DNA of 39,814 nucleotides from Acidobacteriota bacterium (GCA_021731165.1 JAKFXY010000055.1:1-39814); one strand, 5' to 3'; counted from the first letter of the stretch, positions 15,079 through 23,345 are shown. Notes: generated from the sequence alone by a model not told the origin. Program-made: numbers and translations.

Positions 15079-16257
15079 CTACGTGGGCTTCAGGAAGATG
15101 TCGATCTCCGCGGCCCGCGCGCGGGCGTCGCCCTCACCCAACTCGACCAGCCGGGCAATGTAGTCGTGCTGGAACATCAACAGGCTCAGCATGTCGTTGG
15201 AACGCGTCTGGCGGCTGCCGAGCCCCCTGACGAGAAAACGGAATCCACGGGGCAGGTCAGCTTCGAACTCGTTCGCCAACCGCCCGAGATCCTGTGAGGG
15301 CCTCAGGACCAACAGGTCGATGTGCCGCCGGCCGTCTCGCGCTTGCTGGGGCAACTGGTCGATGAGCGAGTTGATCTCCCTGAGCCGCAGCGCATCGCTG
15401 TCGAAAAGGTCGAGAAAAATGGCGTTGAGCAGCACGCCGGCGACCTGCGCTGGCGGGGGGTAACCGCGGACGGCGGGCCGGTCCGCCTCCTCGCGTGAGC
15501 GGGCGTAGCGGGTCGAGACCGCGATGATCTTGTGCGCGCCAAGGTGAACCGCCGGCGAGAACGGGGCGGTCAACCGGATGCCGCCGTCTCCGTACCATGC
15601 GCCCTCGAGTTCGACTGCCGGAAAGAAGAACGGAAGCGCGGACGAGGCCATCACGTGATCGACACCCAGGCCGCCGCTGATGCTCCTGCGCTGCGGACCC
15701 TCCCAGGTCAGAGTGCCGCACCCTTCGGCGCTTTGCACCCACGTCACGGACTGACCCGTCGTGTAACTCGAGGCCGTCAACGCCACCGCGCGAAGCGAAC
15801 CCTCTTCCAGACTGCGCCGGATGCCAGGAATCGTGCCGTCAGGACTTGCCGCGAGCGTCCGCGTGAGGAGCTGGCGCAAAGGCATGGTGTCGAGGAGACT
15901 GCGCGAGTGCGGCGATCCCGGCGCGCCGCCGGAGACCAGGCGAAGACCCCATTTCGTCACGCGTGAGGTCAGATCACGAGCATCGACCCGAAATACATTC
16001 TCGATCCGAAGGTCGCGCCAGAGCTCCGACAGGTGGGCGACCGAGTCGGCGAAGCTCACCTGTCGCGACGCGAGGTGAGCAGCGATGATCCCGCCCGCGG
16101 AAACACCCGTCAGGATGCCCGGCGCCAGTTCCGGATAGCGAGACGCCAGATAGCGCAGGCAGCCAACCTGGTACGCCGCACGCGCGCCGCCGCCGCCCAG
16201 AACAAGGGCAAGATCGGGATCGCTCAGGGTTTTGCACGCGCTCGACGCGTTCTCCAC
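15079..16257 (-). CDS. patatin-like phospholipase
   Basis: 392 residues. The oxyanion loop is LVLGGGGARAAYQVG (residues 18-32), the nucleophile is S53 in GVSAGG, and the catalytic Asp is D224 in WYGDGGIR; ASSALPFFFPAV precedes it as in other bacterial patatins. These are serine acyl hydrolases acting on phospholipids or neutral lipids. No signal peptide is visible, so it is cytoplasmic or peripheral. The C-terminal half (about 235-392) carries the usual HLGAHKIIAVSTR strand and then a helical region without known motifs. A GTG start at 16257 gives the normal N-terminus. It is divergent from the dioxygenase genes and downstream of nothing obvious; its role here is unclear. Confidence 0.9.
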   Translation of the reverse strand: MENASSACKTLSDPDLALVLGGGGARAAYQVGCLRYLASRYPELAPGILTGVSAGGIIAAHLASRQVSFADSVAHLSELWRDLRIENVFRVDARDLTSRVTKWGLRLVSGGAPGSPHSRSLLDTMPLRQLLTRTLAASPDGTIPGIRRSLEEGSLRAVALTASSYTTGQSVTWVQSAEGCGTLTWEGPQRRSISGGLGVDHVMASSALPFFFPAVELEGAWYGDGGIRLTAPFSPAVHLGAHKIIAVSTRYARSREEADRPAVRGYPPPAQVAGVLLNAIFLDLFDSDALRLREINSLIDQLPQQARDGRRHIDLLVLRPSQDLGRLANEFEADLPRGFRFLVRGLGSRQTRSNDMLSLLMFQHDYIARLVELGEGDARARAAEIDIFLKPT

Positions 16258-16430
16258 GCTAATCCGCAGAATACCCCACCGTGCCCGTCACCGCCGGTGC
16301 GAGGCCAGCAGGCAGCCGAAGCCCTCGAGGTCGTCGGGATCACCGAGACCGGTTTCCCCGATGCCCTTGAACGTCGTGTCCGGGGCCGCAGTGATCGCCC
16401 CGCCCAGCTGGACGTTGACCGGGGAAAGCG

Positions 16431-16438
16431 TGTATACA
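16431..16438. promoter_or_regulatory. short palindrome TGTATACA upstream of the dioxygenase genes
   Basis: TGTATACA is a perfect 8-bp palindrome 59 bases before the small-subunit ATG, in the 239-base divergent gap between the patatin and dioxygenase genes. It resembles the core bound by FadR-subgroup GntR regulators (TTGTATACAA), which often control aromatic catabolism. No such regulator is encoded in the window, so this is only a candidate. I see nothing else in the gap that is convincingly a gene. Confidence 0.3.
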
Positions 16439-16496
16439 GAGTGGTCCGCCGCGAGAAGACATCCCACACCAAGAGGCGCATGGAGCGAGAGCGCAA

Positions 16497-17000
16497 ATGA
16501 GCATGCAAAAGACGACATTCGGTTCTCTCGAGAACTTCGAGAAGGGAAGCGTTCAGGTCATCGACGACAACCCCAAGCATTACGCTTTTTCCAACGTCTT
16601 CGAGGTCGCGTCGAAGTCGAAGCCCTACGAGAAGGTCGCGGTCGGCAAGAATCTCAAGTACGTCATCGAGGCGGTTCGCGCCGAGGGGACTTCGCCGTGG
16701 TTCGCGGCGGCGCACGATGAGGCCACGCTCGTGATGGACGGCGAGATCGAGATCCACTTCGTGAAGCCCGACCAGCCCCCCGTGCCAGAGGGCAAGGAAG
16801 GTACCGTCAGGCTGAGCGCTGAGCCCAAGGGAAAGAGCATGGGCTGGGTCAAAGTCCGCCGTGGCCACATGGCGCTGCTGCCGAAGGGTTCCGCGTACCA
16901 GTTCAGAAACACCGGCAAGCCGGGTGTGCTGATGGTCCAGACGATCCAGGGCGAGAACACGGTCGAGAAGTGGTCCGAGATTTGCCAGATCAAGCCATAG
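16497..17000 (+). CDS. hapC: hydroquinone 1,2-dioxygenase, small subunit
   Basis: 167 residues, the size of the small subunit of type II hydroquinone dioxygenases (HapC/PnpC). Cupin strands are visible: SPWFAAAHDEATLVMDGEIEIHFVKP (about 61-92) and GHMALLPKGSAYQFRNTGKPGVLMVQ (about 123-148). The metal-binding histidine set of cupins is not complete, as expected for a structural subunit. It pairs with the large subunit encoded 28 bases downstream in an alpha2beta2 iron enzyme that opens the ring of hydroquinone to 4-hydroxymuconic semialdehyde. The ATG at 16497 is preceded by a GGAG and a GAGAG; a second ATG at 16503 is possible. The assignment rests on the gene pair, sizes and remembered family blocks, and on maleylacetate reductase nearby. 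Confidence 0.8.
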   Translation: MSMQKTTFGSLENFEKGSVQVIDDNPKHYAFSNVFEVASKSKPYEKVAVGKNLKYVIEAVRAEGTSPWFAAAHDEATLVMDGEIEIHFVKPDQPPVPEGKEGTVRLSAEPKGKSMGWVKVRRGHMALLPKGSAYQFRNTGKPGVLMVQTIQGENTVEKWSEICQIKP

Positions 17001-17028
17001 GTTTCCTTTCATCCACGGAGCAACGCGC

Positions 17029-17994
17029 ATGAGCACTGCAGCCACACCAATGACGACCGGCAAGACCCTCGGATACAAGACGCACGCGATCGGAAGCTTC
17101 CAGTTCGGCCGCGATGAGTACTTCGCGCATATCCACTATCCCGGTGGTCGCCACATCATGCAGGTCGACGCGTTCCTGCGCGCGCTGATGCGGGACGTGG
17201 CCTGGGGGTTCTTCTACGGCACGGTCAACTTCGATACCGTCTTCGGCACGGTGAACCACTACGGTACGGTGGAGATGTTCATCGGGCTGTTCAACGAGGG
17301 GTACCGCGCCAACAACCGCCATTTCGTCGAAACCTTCGAAGCGAAGGACCTCAAGGCGGTTTTTGAGGGGATGCTCGAGGACTGGACCAACGAGGGGTTC
17401 GATCCGTTCGCCGCGCCCGATGAAACCGGCACGGTCTACGGAGCCAAGAAGGGGAACAACAGCAAAGCGATCAAGCGGCAGCGCCTGATCGCCAACCGTA
17501 TGGTCGGCCTTCCGGGCGACCTGACGTTCCGCACCGAGCCGCTTAACCGGCAGTTCCAGGACGTCCCGACCGACAAACCCGAGGTCCACGCGGAGAAGGG
17601 CTTCGAGAACGAGGTGCACGCGTTCAACTTCTTCGATTACGTCTGCCGGTCGGACGTGACGTGGAACCCGTCGGTGGTCTCGTGCGTGAAGGACAGCCAG
17701 TTCTGCGCGACGACCGAAGAGCACGTGCTCCCGATTACCCACGGGAACGACCGCGTCGAATGGTTCATCCAGGCCACCGACGAGATCATTTGGGACGTGG
17801 ACGACCGGGCCACCGGCCGGCCGCGCGCGAAGGTCACGATGAAGGCGGGCGACGTCGCCGCGATGCCGGCGGACATCCGCCACAGGGGCTACTCGCCGAA
17901 GCGCTCCCTGCTGATCGTCTGGGAGAACAACGACGCCTCGCTACCTCAGCAGTACGCGTCCGGCAAACTGACGCCGTACCCGGTCGCATTCTAA
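17029..17994 (+). CDS. hapD: hydroquinone 1,2-dioxygenase, large (catalytic) subunit
   Basis: 321 residues, slightly shorter than HapD/PnpD proteins (about 340). Family blocks include YFAHIHYPGGRHIMQVDAF, ALMRDVAWGFFYGTVNFD, FFDYVCRSDVTWNPSVVS and TEEHVLPITHGNDRVEWF. Candidate iron ligands in the C-terminal cupin are E244 and H285, 41 residues apart, with H238 or H232 as further candidates; the third ligand cannot be fixed by eye. The enzyme (EC 1.13.11.66) uses Fe and O2 to cleave hydroquinone between C1 and C2. It is cytoplasmic and forms an operon with the small subunit; two hairpins follow. The next enzyme of the route, a semialdehyde dehydrogenase, is not adjacent, which is unusual for hap/pnp clusters. 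Confidence 0.82.
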   Translation: MSTAATPMTTGKTLGYKTHAIGSFQFGRDEYFAHIHYPGGRHIMQVDAFLRALMRDVAWGFFYGTVNFDTVFGTVNHYGTVEMFIGLFNEGYRANNRHFVETFEAKDLKAVFEGMLEDWTNEGFDPFAAPDETGTVYGAKKGNNSKAIKRQRLIANRMVGLPGDLTFRTEPLNRQFQDVPTDKPEVHAEKGFENEVHAFNFFDYVCRSDVTWNPSVVSCVKDSQFCATTEEHVLPITHGNDRVEWFIQATDEIIWDVDDRATGRPRAKVTMKAGDVAAMPADIRHRGYSPKRSLLIVWENNDASLPQQYASGKLTPYPVAF

Positions 17995-17996
17995 GA

Positions 17997-18062
17997 TCGG
18001 AATCCTTCCGAGCAATTGGCGAGCACGCTACCTGGTCCCCACCGCGCAAGCGCGCGGTGGGG
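17997..18062. terminator. two hairpins after the dioxygenase operon
   Basis: TCGGAA and TTCCGA (17997-18011, 3-base loop) come directly after the stop. A stronger hairpin follows: CCCCACCGCGC at 18037-18047 pairs perfectly with GCGCGGTGGGG at 18052-18062 around AAGC. No T-tract follows, but an 11-bp GC stem at an operon end is a reasonable terminator or mRNA-stabilising structure. Confidence 0.6.
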
Positions 18063-18070
18063 CCCGCACC

Positions 18071-18126
18071 TTCACGACGCCTTCACGCCACCTGTTGGTT
18101 GACAATCTCTTCAGGAACTCTTCAGG
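18071..18126. promoter_or_regulatory. two pairs of 11-bp-spaced direct repeats before a cytochrome gene
   Basis: TTCACG occurs at 18071 and 18082, and CTCTTCAGG at 18107 and 18118; both pairs have an 11-base period, one helical turn. On the minus strand the first pair reads GTGA-N7-GTGAA, the same core as in the 47-bp element at 5.1 and 10.1 kb. TTGACA at 18099-18104 could be a -35 box, with no clear -10. The repeats lie 64-119 bases before the cytochrome start. Regulatory use is inferred. Confidence 0.45.
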
Positions 18127-18189
18127 TACCGGCCATGCCGGCTGGCTGGTAGGATCCATCCGATCGCTTCTCCAGGAAAGGAACTGCAC

Positions 18190-18837
18190 ATGCGGATTGG
18201 TTCTCGACTTCTTGCCCGCGGCACGCTGCTCTTGCTCTGCATCATTACCTTGCAGCAGTGCTCGGCAAAGCCCGAACCGGCCCAGGCTCCCGCGGTACCC
18301 GCGCAGGCGGCCACCGACCTGACGCCGGTCGCCTCGGTGCACGAACTGATGAGGGATATCGTCGATCCAATCTCCGACCTGATCTTTGACGCCGTCGGCA
18401 CAGAGGTCACCGCAAAGGGCAGCGTCCAGACGGAACCGCGGACCGACGAGGACTGGGCCAAGGTGCGACAGGGAGCCATGACCTTGGCGGAGTCGGCGAA
18501 TCTGCTGAAGATGCCACGCCAGGCGGCGCCCGAGGGGTACGTGGTGGACCCCACGCTGCGAGGCCCCGGCGCGCCCGAGCTGGCGCCGGAACAAATCGCA
18601 GCCAAGATCGCCGCGAACCGGGTGCTCTGGGACAAATTCGCCGACGGCATGCGCGACGAAGCAGTCAAGGTGCTGGCAATCGTGGACGCGAAAGACACCA
18701 AGAAACTGTTCGAGGCCGGCAGTCAACTTGACGCCGTCTGCGAGACCTGCCACCTGGAGTACTTCTATCCGGGCGACCGCAAGGCCGTCATCGATGAGCG
18801 GAACAAGAAGGCGTCGGTGGCGCCGACCAAGAAGTAG
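18190..18837 (+). CDS. cytochrome c'-like periplasmic protein (copy A)
   Basis: 215 residues. A signal sequence ends at LQQC (C24), a possible but atypical lipobox, so it may be a lipoprotein. The body is helical, and one haem-binding motif, CETCH, lies at residues 184-188, near the C-terminus as in class II (c'-type) cytochromes, where four helices surround the haem. It shares DLTPVASVHELMRDIVDP, then AVGTEVTAKG and ESANLLKMP with two further proteins in the window (31019-31576 and 38483-38968). Compared with them it has an insert of about 40 residues (about 110-150) before the last two helices. The electron partner or gas ligand is unknown. It follows the dioxygenase operon in the same direction but behind a strong hairpin and its own repeat-rich promoter. 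Confidence 0.82.
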   Translation: MRIGSRLLARGTLLLLCIITLQQCSAKPEPAQAPAVPAQAATDLTPVASVHELMRDIVDPISDLIFDAVGTEVTAKGSVQTEPRTDEDWAKVRQGAMTLAESANLLKMPRQAAPEGYVVDPTLRGPGAPELAPEQIAAKIAANRVLWDKFADGMRDEAVKVLAIVDAKDTKKLFEAGSQLDAVCETCHLEYFYPGDRKAVIDERNKKASVAPTKK

Positions 18838-18859
18838 GGCACGCCTTGACGGCGTGCCC
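18837..18859. terminator. perfect hairpin after cytochrome copy A
   Basis: GGGCACGCC (18837-18845) and GGCGTGCCC (18851-18859) pair perfectly around TTGAC; the first G belongs to the stop codon. A hairpin with the same arms in reverse order lies at 23911-23931. It may be a terminator or one of a family of REP-like palindromes. Confidence 0.55.
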
Positions 18860-18900
18860 AGTATGGTTGGTAGTTGGTGGTGAGTCATAGGGGCCGAGCG

Positions 18901-19710
18901 ATGACGAGAATGGCGCTCCACGCAGCGGCTGCTCTCGTTGCCCTCGGTCTTCTCACGGGTCGCAGCGAACCGGTCGCGGCGCAAGTCGCGACAGGCACCA
19001 TTCGTGGGCACGTCCGGCTTGAGGGGCCCGCTCCCGCCAACCCGATCATCCGGATGGGCGCCGATCCGCGTTGCGCGGCGGCCGCGAGGACACAGGGCGC
19101 ACGTCCCGTCCAGCAACTGGTCCTGCGCGCGGCCGACGGCGGACTCGCGAATGCGTTCGTGGATGTCCAGGGCTCGTTTCCCGCCACGCCAGTACCAACC
19201 ACCCCGGTCCAGATCAATCAGCAGGGATGTGTCTTCGCGCCTCGCGTCATCGGTGCACGGGCCGGCCAGATGCTGCAGGTGAGAAACGGCGACATGACCG
19301 TGCACAACGTGCACTCGGTGTCGAACAAGGGCAACGACTTCAATACGAGCCAGCCGGTGACGGGCATGACATCGCGATTCGCCCTCAAGAGCGCAGAGAC
19401 GATGCTCCGGCTCAAATGCGATATTCACAGCTGGATGGTGGCCTACGTGGGAATCGTGACCCACCCCTACTTCGCCGTCAGCGACGCCGCCGGATCGTTC
19501 CAGATCGTCAATGTACCGGTCGGCACCTATACGATCCGTGCGTGGCACGAGCGATACGGCCTGGCAACGCGGAAGGTTCAGGTCAAGGCAGGCGCCGTAG
19601 TCAGCCTGGATTTCAGCTACGAGGGAACCGAGAAGCCGCCGGCAGCGAGCGTCCGTGACCTCGTGCTGCCGGCTGGTCTCTCCACCATCCAGATCGCCGC
19701 CGCCGATTAG
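18901..19710 (+). CDS. secreted cupredoxin-like protein with carboxypeptidase-regulatory-like domain
   Basis: 269 residues from the ATG at 18901 (AGGGG upstream), with a signal peptide ending near VAAQ. The central region has the type 1 copper pattern: H135/H138 in VHNVHSV and the loop C173-x2-H176-x2-M179 in KCDIHSWM, all four ligand types in plastocyanin order. A C-terminal beta domain (about 185-240: HPYFAVSDAAGSFQIVNVPVGTYTIRAW) is a carboxypeptidase-regulatory-like fold, common in Acidobacteriota surface proteins. It is probably a periplasmic or surface blue-copper electron carrier or copper binder. It sits 64 bases after a cytochrome c'-like gene, a natural redox partner (inference). 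Homologues are often annotated as methylamine-utilisation-like proteins without proof. Confidence 0.78.
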   Translation: MTRMALHAAAALVALGLLTGRSEPVAAQVATGTIRGHVRLEGPAPANPIIRMGADPRCAAAARTQGARPVQQLVLRAADGGLANAFVDVQGSFPATPVPTTPVQINQQGCVFAPRVIGARAGQMLQVRNGDMTVHNVHSVSNKGNDFNTSQPVTGMTSRFALKSAETMLRLKCDIHSWMVAYVGIVTHPYFAVSDAAGSFQIVNVPVGTYTIRAWHERYGLATRKVQVKAGAVVSLDFSYEGTEKPPAASVRDLVLPAGLSTIQIAAAD

Positions 19711-19732
19711 AGCGCGACGTCCGCCTCAGACT

Positions 19733-20989
19733 CTAGCGCGCACGCGCTGCCGCGGAAGCACCCACCTTGCTCGGTGCCGTTTCCGTCAAGAACAGAGAGA
19801 CCAGCACGCCCGCGGCTACTCCGACAAGCGGCATATACAGGATGTTCTGAATGCCGTAGTTCTGGGCCACGTAGCCGCCTATCGCGGGCGCCACGCCGCC
19901 GCCGAAGATTTCGCCCGCACCCACGACGAGGCCAATGGCCGACGACATGAGCCCCAATGGAGCTGACTCGGTGGCGATGGGACCGGTGATGAGTGCGACA
20001 TTGCCGAGCGAAAAGAACGACACCGCGAAGAGCAGCATGAACAAGGTGGTTGTGTCCGGCCCCGCGCCCATGAAGAAGTAGACGCTGATCGCGGCGCCGA
20101 TGAACGCGACGACCAGGGTGAGCCGGCGTCCAAACAGGTCGGAGAGCCCGGGCACTCCGAACTGCCCGACGAATCCGCCGAAGCCCATCGCCGACGTGAC
20201 GAAGCCCATCTGCTGCGGGGTCAACTTCAGGTAGTCGATGAGATAGTTCGGAAGCATGCCGCCGAGCACGAAAACACACGTCATGGCGCACATCAGCGTC
20301 AGCATGCACAGCACGATGTTCTTGCTCTTGAGGACCTGGCCGTAACCGCCACCACCGCCGCCGTGCGGCACGGCGACCGTGACCTGTCCGCCCTGCGCCT
20401 GCGCGGGCTCACGTAGTACCAGGAACAATCCAAGGCCGATCAGGAAGCCGGGAATGGCAACCACCCAGAACACCCATCGCCACGAGGGCACCACGAGCAG
20501 GAGCTGTGTGGCGATGATCGGTCCCAGGCCGAATCCAAACAGCGCGAAGCCGCTCTGCTGGAGCCCCTGCAGGAATCCGCGCCTCGAGGGGTGCGCGGCA
20601 GCGGCCGTGGCCGCAAAGCTCGTGGGGCAGTACGACCCCTCCATCAGCCCCATCAGCGCACGGATGACAACCAGGCTGGTGAGCCCCGTGGCCATCCCCG
20701 AGAGCCCGGACATCAGGGAGAACATGATGATGGCCGGGATGAGGATCTTGCGATGGCCGACGCTGTCGGACAGCCGGCCGCTGACGATCGCGAATACACC
20801 CCAGACGAGACCGAGGACACCAACGAGGTTCCCGATCGCCTGATAGCCAAGGCCCAGGTCCTCGGCCATCGACGGAAACAGCGGCGCGATGATCCAGCGG
20901 TCAAGGCCGACGAGGCCGAACCCCAGACCGAGCAACGTCACCGACTTCCATTCGTACGCGGTATCCCATGGTTTCTGCGAATTGGCCAT
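19733..20989 (-). CDS. MFS transporter, possibly for an aromatic substrate
   Basis: 418 residues with about 12 predicted membrane helices in two halves joined by a Gly-rich cytoplasmic loop (VPHGGGGGGYGQ, about residues 205-220). The MFS signature after helix 2 is GRLSDSVGHRKILIP, and the second half repeats it as SDLFGRRLTLV. The overall pattern, with D29 and R31 in GLVGLDRWIIAP, recalls the anion:cation or aromatic-acid symporter groups. It is divergent from maleylacetate reductase and close to the dioxygenase, so uptake of a phenol, quinol or aromatic acid is the likely job; the substrate cannot be read. A 13-bp palindrome lies in the shared promoter gap. Confidence 0.88.
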   Translation of the reverse strand: MANSQKPWDTAYEWKSVTLLGLGFGLVGLDRWIIAPLFPSMAEDLGLGYQAIGNLVGVLGLVWGVFAIVSGRLSDSVGHRKILIPAIIMFSLMSGLSGMATGLTSLVVIRALMGLMEGSYCPTSFAATAAAAHPSRRGFLQGLQQSGFALFGFGLGPIIATQLLLVVPSWRWVFWVVAIPGFLIGLGLFLVLREPAQAQGGQVTVAVPHGGGGGGYGQVLKSKNIVLCMLTLMCAMTCVFVLGGMLPNYLIDYLKLTPQQMGFVTSAMGFGGFVGQFGVPGLSDLFGRRLTLVVAFIGAAISVYFFMGAGPDTTTLFMLLFAVSFFSLGNVALITGPIATESAPLGLMSSAIGLVVGAGEIFGGGVAPAIGGYVAQNYGIQNILYMPLVGVAAGVLVSLFLTETAPSKVGASAAARAR

Positions 20990-21039
20990 GTCTCGGTGTC
21001 CCTCTCTCCATCCGTTGCCCAGGTGCTGGGCTGCGGAAC

Positions 21040-21052
21040 ACTATCAGATAGT
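21040..21052. promoter_or_regulatory. palindrome in the MFS / maleylacetate reductase promoter gap
   Basis: ACTATCAGATAGT is a perfect 13-base palindrome about an A, in the 89-base gap between two divergent genes. For the reductase it lies 27 bases before the GTG, near where a -35 box would be (AATACT at about 21066 could be -10). It could bind a regulator of both genes; none is encoded nearby. Confidence 0.5.
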
Positions 21053-21078
21053 CGCGATTCCGCTCAATACTAGGGCTC

Positions 21079-22137
21079 GTGCAGCCTTTCATCTGCGACA
21101 TGCCAGCCTGCCGAGTGCTCTTCGGGGCCGGTTCGATCGATCGACTGCCAGACGAAGTGAAGCGGCTCGGCGCCACGCGTGCGGTGGTCATCTCCATGCC
21201 CTCTGAGATTCGTTTCGCGGAAGACGCCGCGGCCCGCCTGGGAGAGATGTCAGCGGGTGTCTATGCCGGGGTCGTGGCCCAACACGTTCCGGTGGAAATG
21301 CTCCGGGACGCGCGCGAGTACGCCAGGAAGCTTGGCGCGGACTGCTATGTCGTCGTGGGCGGCGGGTCCACGGTGGGAGTGGGCAAAGGGCTCGCCCTTG
21401 AAACCGGCCTGCCGATCGTGGCAGTGCCGACGACCTACGCCGGTTCGGAAATGACTCCGATCTATGGGCTGACCGAGGATGGCATCAAGAAGACCGGACG
21501 TGATCGCAAGGTCATGCCGAAAGCGGTCATCTACGATGTCAACCTGACGCTCTCGCTGCCCCCCCGGATCGCCGGGCCATCCGGAATCAATGCACTGGCA
21601 CACTGCGTTGAAGCGATGTACGCGGAAGACGCAAACCCAATCGTCTCGCTGCTGGCCGAAGAAGGTATTCGCGCGTTGGCGCGCGCCCTGCCGATCGTCG
21701 TCAGGGAACCAGGCAACGTGGCGGCGAGGTCGGACGCGCAGTACGGCGCATGGCTCGGCGGAACGGCGCTCGGCTCGGTCGGCATGAGCATTCACCACAA
21801 GCTGTGCCACACGCTCGGCGGATCGTTCAACCTGCCACATGCCGAGACGCACACGGTCGTGCTCCCGCACGCCACCGCGTACAACCGCGCCGCCGCACCC
21901 GCGGCGATGGCGCGGATTGCCGCGGCGCTCGGGGCTGCCGATGCCGCGCAGGGTATCTACGATTTGATCGGCACTCTTGGCGCCCCTCGCGCGCTCAAGG
22001 ACATCGGCATGCCGGGAGACGGCCTCGATCACGCGGCCGACCTGGCGACGAAGAACCCCTACTACAACCCGCGACCGATCGAACGGGCCGGGATCCGCGA
22101 ACTGCTCGAGAACGCCTACAACGGTACAAGACCGTAG
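21079..22137 (+). CDS. maleylacetate reductase
   Basis: 352 residues, the normal length. An iron-type alcohol dehydrogenase fold is shown by the N-terminal RVLFGAGSIDRLPDEV, the NAD-binding GGGSTVGVGKG, then VPTTYAGSEMTPIYG, and the histidine-rich active site SIHHKLCHTLGGSFNLPHAETH. This combination is that of maleylacetate reductases (TcbF, HapF/PnpF type), which reduce maleylacetate with NAD(P)H to 3-oxoadipate in the cytoplasm. It follows hydroquinone cleavage and semialdehyde oxidation, and feeds the CoA-transferase and thiolase also encoded here. The start is GTG at 21079 with a very short leader and a tightly spaced AGGG; an internal ATG at 21100 would cut into the first strand. Confidence 0.88.
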   Translation: MQPFICDMPACRVLFGAGSIDRLPDEVKRLGATRAVVISMPSEIRFAEDAAARLGEMSAGVYAGVVAQHVPVEMLRDAREYARKLGADCYVVVGGGSTVGVGKGLALETGLPIVAVPTTYAGSEMTPIYGLTEDGIKKTGRDRKVMPKAVIYDVNLTLSLPPRIAGPSGINALAHCVEAMYAEDANPIVSLLAEEGIRALARALPIVVREPGNVAARSDAQYGAWLGGTALGSVGMSIHHKLCHTLGGSFNLPHAETHTVVLPHATAYNRAAAPAAMARIAAALGAADAAQGIYDLIGTLGAPRALKDIGMPGDGLDHAADLATKNPYYNPRPIERAGIRELLENAYNGTRP

Positions 22138-22370
22138 CTAGGTCAATGGGTCGCTAAGTACCTGGGAGCTGGGAATGGACCCACAGCGACATCACGGACG
22201 TGTACCGGCCATCGAGCAGCCGTGGCGGGTCCTGTCCGCGAACAGCCCCTTCCGGGTGTTCGGCCACGCCTCCACCCGGTGGGGCGGCCCCGTTCGCGGC
22301 CACCCGCGAGAGGCTGCTCCACATCGCCTCGGGACGACTGTCTGGGGCGATGCCGCGTTAGACTGTCCCC

Positions 22371-23198
22371 GTGACTGTCGCAGGGAACCCGGCGCGCGCG
22401 CTGATTGCCGCGGGAGTGTTGCTCACGCTGGCGGCTGCCGCACAGGCGCAGTTCGGCCGCGGCGGCTTCCGCGGCGTGCCGATCGCCACCGCCGCCGACT
22501 TTGACGGCCGCTTCCATTACTGCCGCGTCGCCTATCGCTCAGTCTTTGCCGGCGGCGGAGGCAGCTGGACGACGGACTACCCCAACGCCGACATCAACCT
22601 CTCGATCCGTTTGTCGGAGCTGACGAAGACACACGTGAGCAAACGGCCCTCGGGCGATCCCAACCACCTGGTCGTCCGCCTGGGGAGCAACGAGCTGTTC
22701 CAGTGTCCACTCGTGATCTTGTCCGCGCCGGGCTCCGCCCAGATCGACGCGCCGGAAGCAGCCCAGCTGCGCGAGTATCTGCTCAAGGGGGGAATGCTCT
22801 GGACCGACGACTCGTGGGGCAGCTATCAGTGGGCGCGCTGGGAAAACGAGATCCGGAAGGTGCTGCCGGCCGCGGAGTATTCGATCATCGATCTCCCGCT
22901 CACCCACCCGCTGTTCAGCACGCAGTTCGAGGTGAAGGCGATCCCGCAGATCCCCAACATCGGATTCTTCCTCCGCTCGGGGGGACGCACATCCGAGCAG
23001 GGTGCGGACAGTGCCACACCCTATGTCAAAGCAATCCTGGAGGCAGGAACGGGCCGCGTCATGGTCATGATGACCCACAACACCGACATCGCTGATTCGT
23101 GGGAACGCGAGGGGGAAGACCCCAGCTACTTCTACACGTTCGGGCCAAGGGGCTACGCGTTCGGCATCAACGCGGTGCTGTACTCGCTGACGCACTGA
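22371..23198 (+). CDS. DUF4159 domain secreted protein
   Basis: 275 residues from a GTG start, with a signal peptide (LIAAGVLLTLAAAAQAQ) followed by a Gly/Arg/Phe-rich linker. The rest matches DUF4159: FHYCRVAYRS, the NADINLSIRLSELT strand-helix, LVVRLGSNELFQCPLVILS, the loop GGMLWTDDSWGS (about 142-153), and VMVMMTHNTDIADSWE with GYAFGINAVLYSLTH at the end. DUF4159 proteins have a glutamine-amidotransferase-like fold without a proven activity. It is likely periplasmic. The 233 bases upstream, after the reductase, hold GC-rich imperfect inverted repeats but no convincing gene. Confidence 0.8.
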   Translation: MTVAGNPARALIAAGVLLTLAAAAQAQFGRGGFRGVPIATAADFDGRFHYCRVAYRSVFAGGGGSWTTDYPNADINLSIRLSELTKTHVSKRPSGDPNHLVVRLGSNELFQCPLVILSAPGSAQIDAPEAAQLREYLLKGGMLWTDDSWGSYQWARWENEIRKVLPAAEYSIIDLPLTHPLFSTQFEVKAIPQIPNIGFFLRSGGRTSEQGADSATPYVKAILEAGTGRVMVMMTHNTDIADSWEREGEDPSYFYTFGPRGYAFGINAVLYSLTH

Positions 23199-23345
23199 CG
23201 GACCTGGTGGAAGGCGGAGGACTTGACGGCCCACGGCAGGGCCGCTATCGTGCCTTTGCGCAAGACATCCCGCGCTGCGCCCCGTGCCGCCATCGGAATA
23301 CGGTGTACCTCGAGTGCCGAAGCGCTCTTTACGGAGAAATGTATA

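Noticed and set aside
16288-16518. 76-codon minus frame between the patatin and dioxygenase genes, with a plausible-looking C-terminal part
   Set aside because: Its start lies inside the dioxygenase small-subunit gene and most of it covers the expected promoter; no family and no ribosome-binding site. Kept as a doubtful case only.
18028-19548. 506-codon minus frame over the cytochrome and cupredoxin-like genes
   Set aside because: It covers two plus genes with clear motifs and has no recognisable domain.
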